From positions 6,714,501 to 6,778,500 of the forward strand of contig NZ_CP009283.1 in assembly GCF_000758625.1 (NCBI RefSeq): a stretch of DNA of 64,000 bases, written 5' to 3'. Below, in pieces: positions 61,929-64,000 of the stretch. The notes under the pieces were generated by a model. That model searched no databases, was not told the origin of the DNA, and saw only the letters and a list, made by a program, of their open reading frames with translations. Position 1 is the stretch's first letter. The number at the start of each line of letters is the position of its first letter. Made by a program: the position numbers and the translations under genes. The stretch comes from Paenibacillus sp. FSL R7-0273. GTDB taxonomy: Bacteria; Bacillota; Bacilli; Paenibacillales; Paenibacillaceae.

Positions 61929-63098
61929 TCATTGTCCGTATTTCAAACCTTCTAAGTATACCTTTTGCATACGTGGGGCTACGTTTGACACGTCATATTC
62001 CATTAGACGTGTTAAATTAACCGTTCTGTCTTCAGGTTGTTGAATCTTAGATAGAATATAATCAGCCCAATATGTTGAACCTTTATCTAGAGGGATATAA
62101 TCAACTAACCCCATGTCAGGTTCTGGTTGGCATACATCTGATACAATACAGGGAATACTTGCTGCCTGTGCTTCAATGAGTACAATCCCGAAACCTTCAT
62201 ATATAGATGGCAGTAAAAAATAATCTGATGCTGACAATGCTAGTGGAATACTGGTATTACTTTCAAGCATCGTTACATAATTTTTCATATCAAGTTTTTC
62301 AATATATTCTCTGATCTCATTTTCAAGCGAGCCAGGGCCTGTCAGCATTAAATGAAGGTCATTTCTTTTGTTCAACATTTTTTTAAAAGTTTCCAGCAAG
62401 AATAATTGATTTTTTTGCGGTGTATATCTTCCGACATTAATAAGGTTTATATTTTGAGCTTCAATGTTTAATTGCAAGCACGCTTCATTTCTATTGCAAG
62501 GGTTCCTCACAAAATTGTGGATTGCCACCGGATATGGAACGATTTCTGACCGCTTGTCTTCTAAAATGTTTTTACCGAATTGGTACTTAGAAGCTTCTTT
62601 AGAACATCCCCAAATGTGGGTTGCGTACTCCCTGCAAATTGTTAATTTTAATTTTCTTGTTAATTTCCTGACTAGACTAAGACGTTGCTTATCGTCAATT
62701 CCAGTATTATTACTGTGTGCAATTCTTACCGGAACACCTGCCATCTTAGCTGCTATCATCAAAAAACCTTCAAGCATGGGATGAGCTATGTGCACCGCAC
62801 AAAAAGGTCCTTTATCTTTTAAAAGCTTATAAAAGCTATAAATATAATAAATATCCATAGCAAAGTTCCACTTTTTATTACCATTATGCTTTCTGTTTGC
62901 AAACAGATTGAATATTCTACCACCATATCTCTCTATTTCTTCATGAAAATGTCCGGTTTCAGGCTTTCTTACTGCAAAATCAATTAAAAGCTGTCTACGC
63001 TCAATACCTCTATATACCTGCATTATTGCTGTTTCTATTCCGCCTTTATCAATTGGCAAGCCATTCACAAACAGAACTCTCTTGGGTATGTTGATCAT
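61929..63098 (-). CDS. Glycosyltransferase family 4
   Basis: A protein of about 389 residues with the GT-B fold. The acceptor domain starts PKRVLFVNGLPIDKGGIETAIMQVYRG; the nucleotide-binding half has LINVGRYTPQKNQLFLLETF and the donor site LLPSIYEGFGIVLIEAQAASIPCIVSD, with the E-X7-E pattern. It belongs to the same AT-rich operon. ATG 63098, with GGGGGG four bases upstream, is preferred over the frame-open 63137, which would overlap the preceding gene. Confidence 0.86.
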   Translation of the reverse strand: MINIPKRVLFVNGLPIDKGGIETAIMQVYRGIERRQLLIDFAVRKPETGHFHEEIERYGGRIFNLFANRKHNGNKKWNFAMDIYYIYSFYKLLKDKGPFCAVHIAHPMLEGFLMIAAKMAGVPVRIAHSNNTGIDDKQRLSLVRKLTRKLKLTICREYATHIWGCSKEASKYQFGKNILEDKRSEIVPYPVAIHNFVRNPCNRNEACLQLNIEAQNINLINVGRYTPQKNQLFLLETFKKMLNKRNDLHLMLTGPGSLENEIREYIEKLDMKNYVTMLESNTSIPLALSASDYFLLPSIYEGFGIVLIEAQAASIPCIVSDVCQPEPDMGLVDYIPLDKGSTYWADYILSKIQQPEDRTVNLTRLMEYDVSNVAPRMQKVYLEGLKYGQ

Positions 63099-63118
63099 AA
63101 CGCCCCCCTTGCCTATTA

Positions 63119-64000
63119 TCAAACAACCGCATAACATACGGTTTCGTACATACTGATGTTATAGTGTCTAAGATAAATTTTATATTCAGGTACAAGCCGT
63201 TTCAAAAATAAGGGAATTTCTACAATATCTAATGGTTTATGATATACGCATATTGCAAGTTTAGGCTTATATTTTTTAATGATCTCTTGCGCACCTTTTA
63301 AAGCCTCAAGTTCTGCACCTTCGATGTCCATCTTTATAAAAGTTACCGGTTTTCCATCAAGTAGCTCATCAATCGATATTACCGGGATTTCTACAATACC
63401 ATTCTCACTTACACCACTTGAACCATCATTTACCGCATTAAAACGGAGAACATCCTTTTTGCTCCATAGTCCATAGTTCAGTAATTGGATATTATCATGC
63501 TTGGAGCTTATCTCAAAATAATCCTTATACTTACTTTCCTCAGGTTCAAACGAGTAAATCTGCTTAAACATACCGTTTGTCTGTTTTAGAAATTCTAGTA
63601 CTGTATCACCAGTATAAGCACCACCATCTATAAAAATTTCTTCCTCAGAGAGAGAAATGATATTCGGGTCGAAATATTGAGAGGTTTTGCTTCTCAAGGG
63701 AAGAAGATATTCATGATTCCCAGAGATACAACAATTGAGTCTATCATAAAAGATGTCCTGGGAAAGCTCATCAGAAAGCACGTCATAGGTTTTGGCAAAG
63801 TACTCATAATTTTCAATTATTAAATTGTAATAGTCTTTTAATTGGTCATCTCTAAATCCCTCTAGAGCCATTACTAGTCTTTCTTGAAGTTGAAAATCCT
63901 TTATTTGCTGATAAATCTCATCATAATAATCCAATGACGTTATAGTAATATGGCAGTCCCTATAGTTTGTCTTTAGTTCCTCAGGATTGATCACAGGTAT
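63119..64000 (-). CDS. FkbM-family methyltransferase (5' end beyond the window)
   Basis: At least 293 residues; the frame remains open to the window's edge, and the visible N-terminus (IPVINPEELKTNYRDCHITI) looks internal, so the gene begins to the right. The visible part first shows a helical segment tied to sugar-enzyme modules (about 1-90), then the FkbM SAM-binding domain: EIFIDGGAYTGDTVLEFLK, then YSFEPEESKYKDY and the closing VTFIKMDIEGAELEALKGAQEII. The latter is the family signature. FkbM enzymes O-methylate sugars or other hydroxyls. It starts the visible part of the glycan operon. GTG 63994 should not be taken as the true start. Confidence 0.85.
   Translation of the reverse strand: MPVINPEELKTNYRDCHITITSLDYYDEIYQQIKDFQLQERLVMALEGFRDDQLKDYYNLIIENYEYFAKTYDVLSDELSQDIFYDRLNCCISGNHEYLLPLRSKTSQYFDPNIISLSEEEIFIDGGAYTGDTVLEFLKQTNGMFKQIYSFEPEESKYKDYFEISSKHDNIQLLNYGLWSKKDVLRFNAVNDGSSGVSENGIVEIPVISIDELLDGKPVTFIKMDIEGAELEALKGAQEIIKKYKPKLAICVYHKPLDIVEIPLFLKRLVPEYKIYLRHYNISMYETVCYAVV

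Overview
The window reads as chromosomal DNA of a Paenibacillus-like Bacillota. The grounds are gene families and gene order (ftsE-ftsX-M23 hydrolase-ctpB-minJ, an IseA-type inhibitor, an SLH-domain wall protein, long-form Hpf next to secA, prfB with the +1 frameshift), strong AGGAGG-type ribosome binding sites, frequent TTG/GTG starts, and a complete argCJBDFGH cluster. No tRNA, rRNA, CRISPR array, insertion sequence or prophage was recognised. Most genes are on the minus strand.

Layout. 1-2.2 kb: a TolC-like secreted protein facing a GAF/LuxR regulator across a shared terminator. 2.5-5.2 kb: a three-gene ABC-2 exporter. 5.4-12.2 kb: a CPA2 cation/proton antiporter, then an ABC-2 exporter (ATPase plus two permeases) divergent from a histidine kinase/response regulator pair, an arrangement like linearmycin-resistance (Lnr) modules. 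12.2-12.85 kb: a non-coding stretch with four short inverted-repeat units. 12.85-18.8 kb: a cell division and wall block (ftsE, ftsX, M23 hydrolase, ctpB, minJ-like). 19.2-21.3 kb: a VanW/G5 protein and an IseA-like inhibitor.

21.5-37.1 kb is a complete Gram-positive type IV pilus locus: pilB, pilT, pilC, a major pilin, prepilin peptidase, a fused pilM-pilN and pilO. It is followed by a giant AT-rich surface protein (about 1516 aa) that converges on an operon of two minor prepilins and a PilX-like protein. 37.2-38.0 kb: an esterase. 38.2-46.9 kb: the arginine operon with a candidate ARG box. 47-52.8 kb: YitT, RF2, SecA and Hpf. 53-55.1 kb: an SLH protein and a cold-shock protein. 55.3-58.0 kb: flaG-fliD-fliS-fliT. 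58.3 kb to the end: a glycan operon (two GT2, a UDP-sugar dehydrogenase, a GT4 and a FkbM methyltransferase cut by the window edge), placed where flagellin-glycosylation genes often sit.

The most interesting signals outside genes are: (i) an 11-bp element reading GCCGATATATA on the minus strand, resembling the -10 box of sigma-D promoters, upstream of ftsE, pilB, the minor-pilin operon and (10 of 11) flaG; (ii) two copies of a roughly 120-bp hairpin-forming repeat, at 41.1 and 49.2 kb; (iii) four TAACGG-N9-CCGTTA units with 50/61/50-bp spacing at 12.45-12.64 kb. The most interesting gene set is the pilus locus with its PilX-like protein and giant beta-rich putative adhesin. All functional statements rest on reading motifs by eye; no database search was run.
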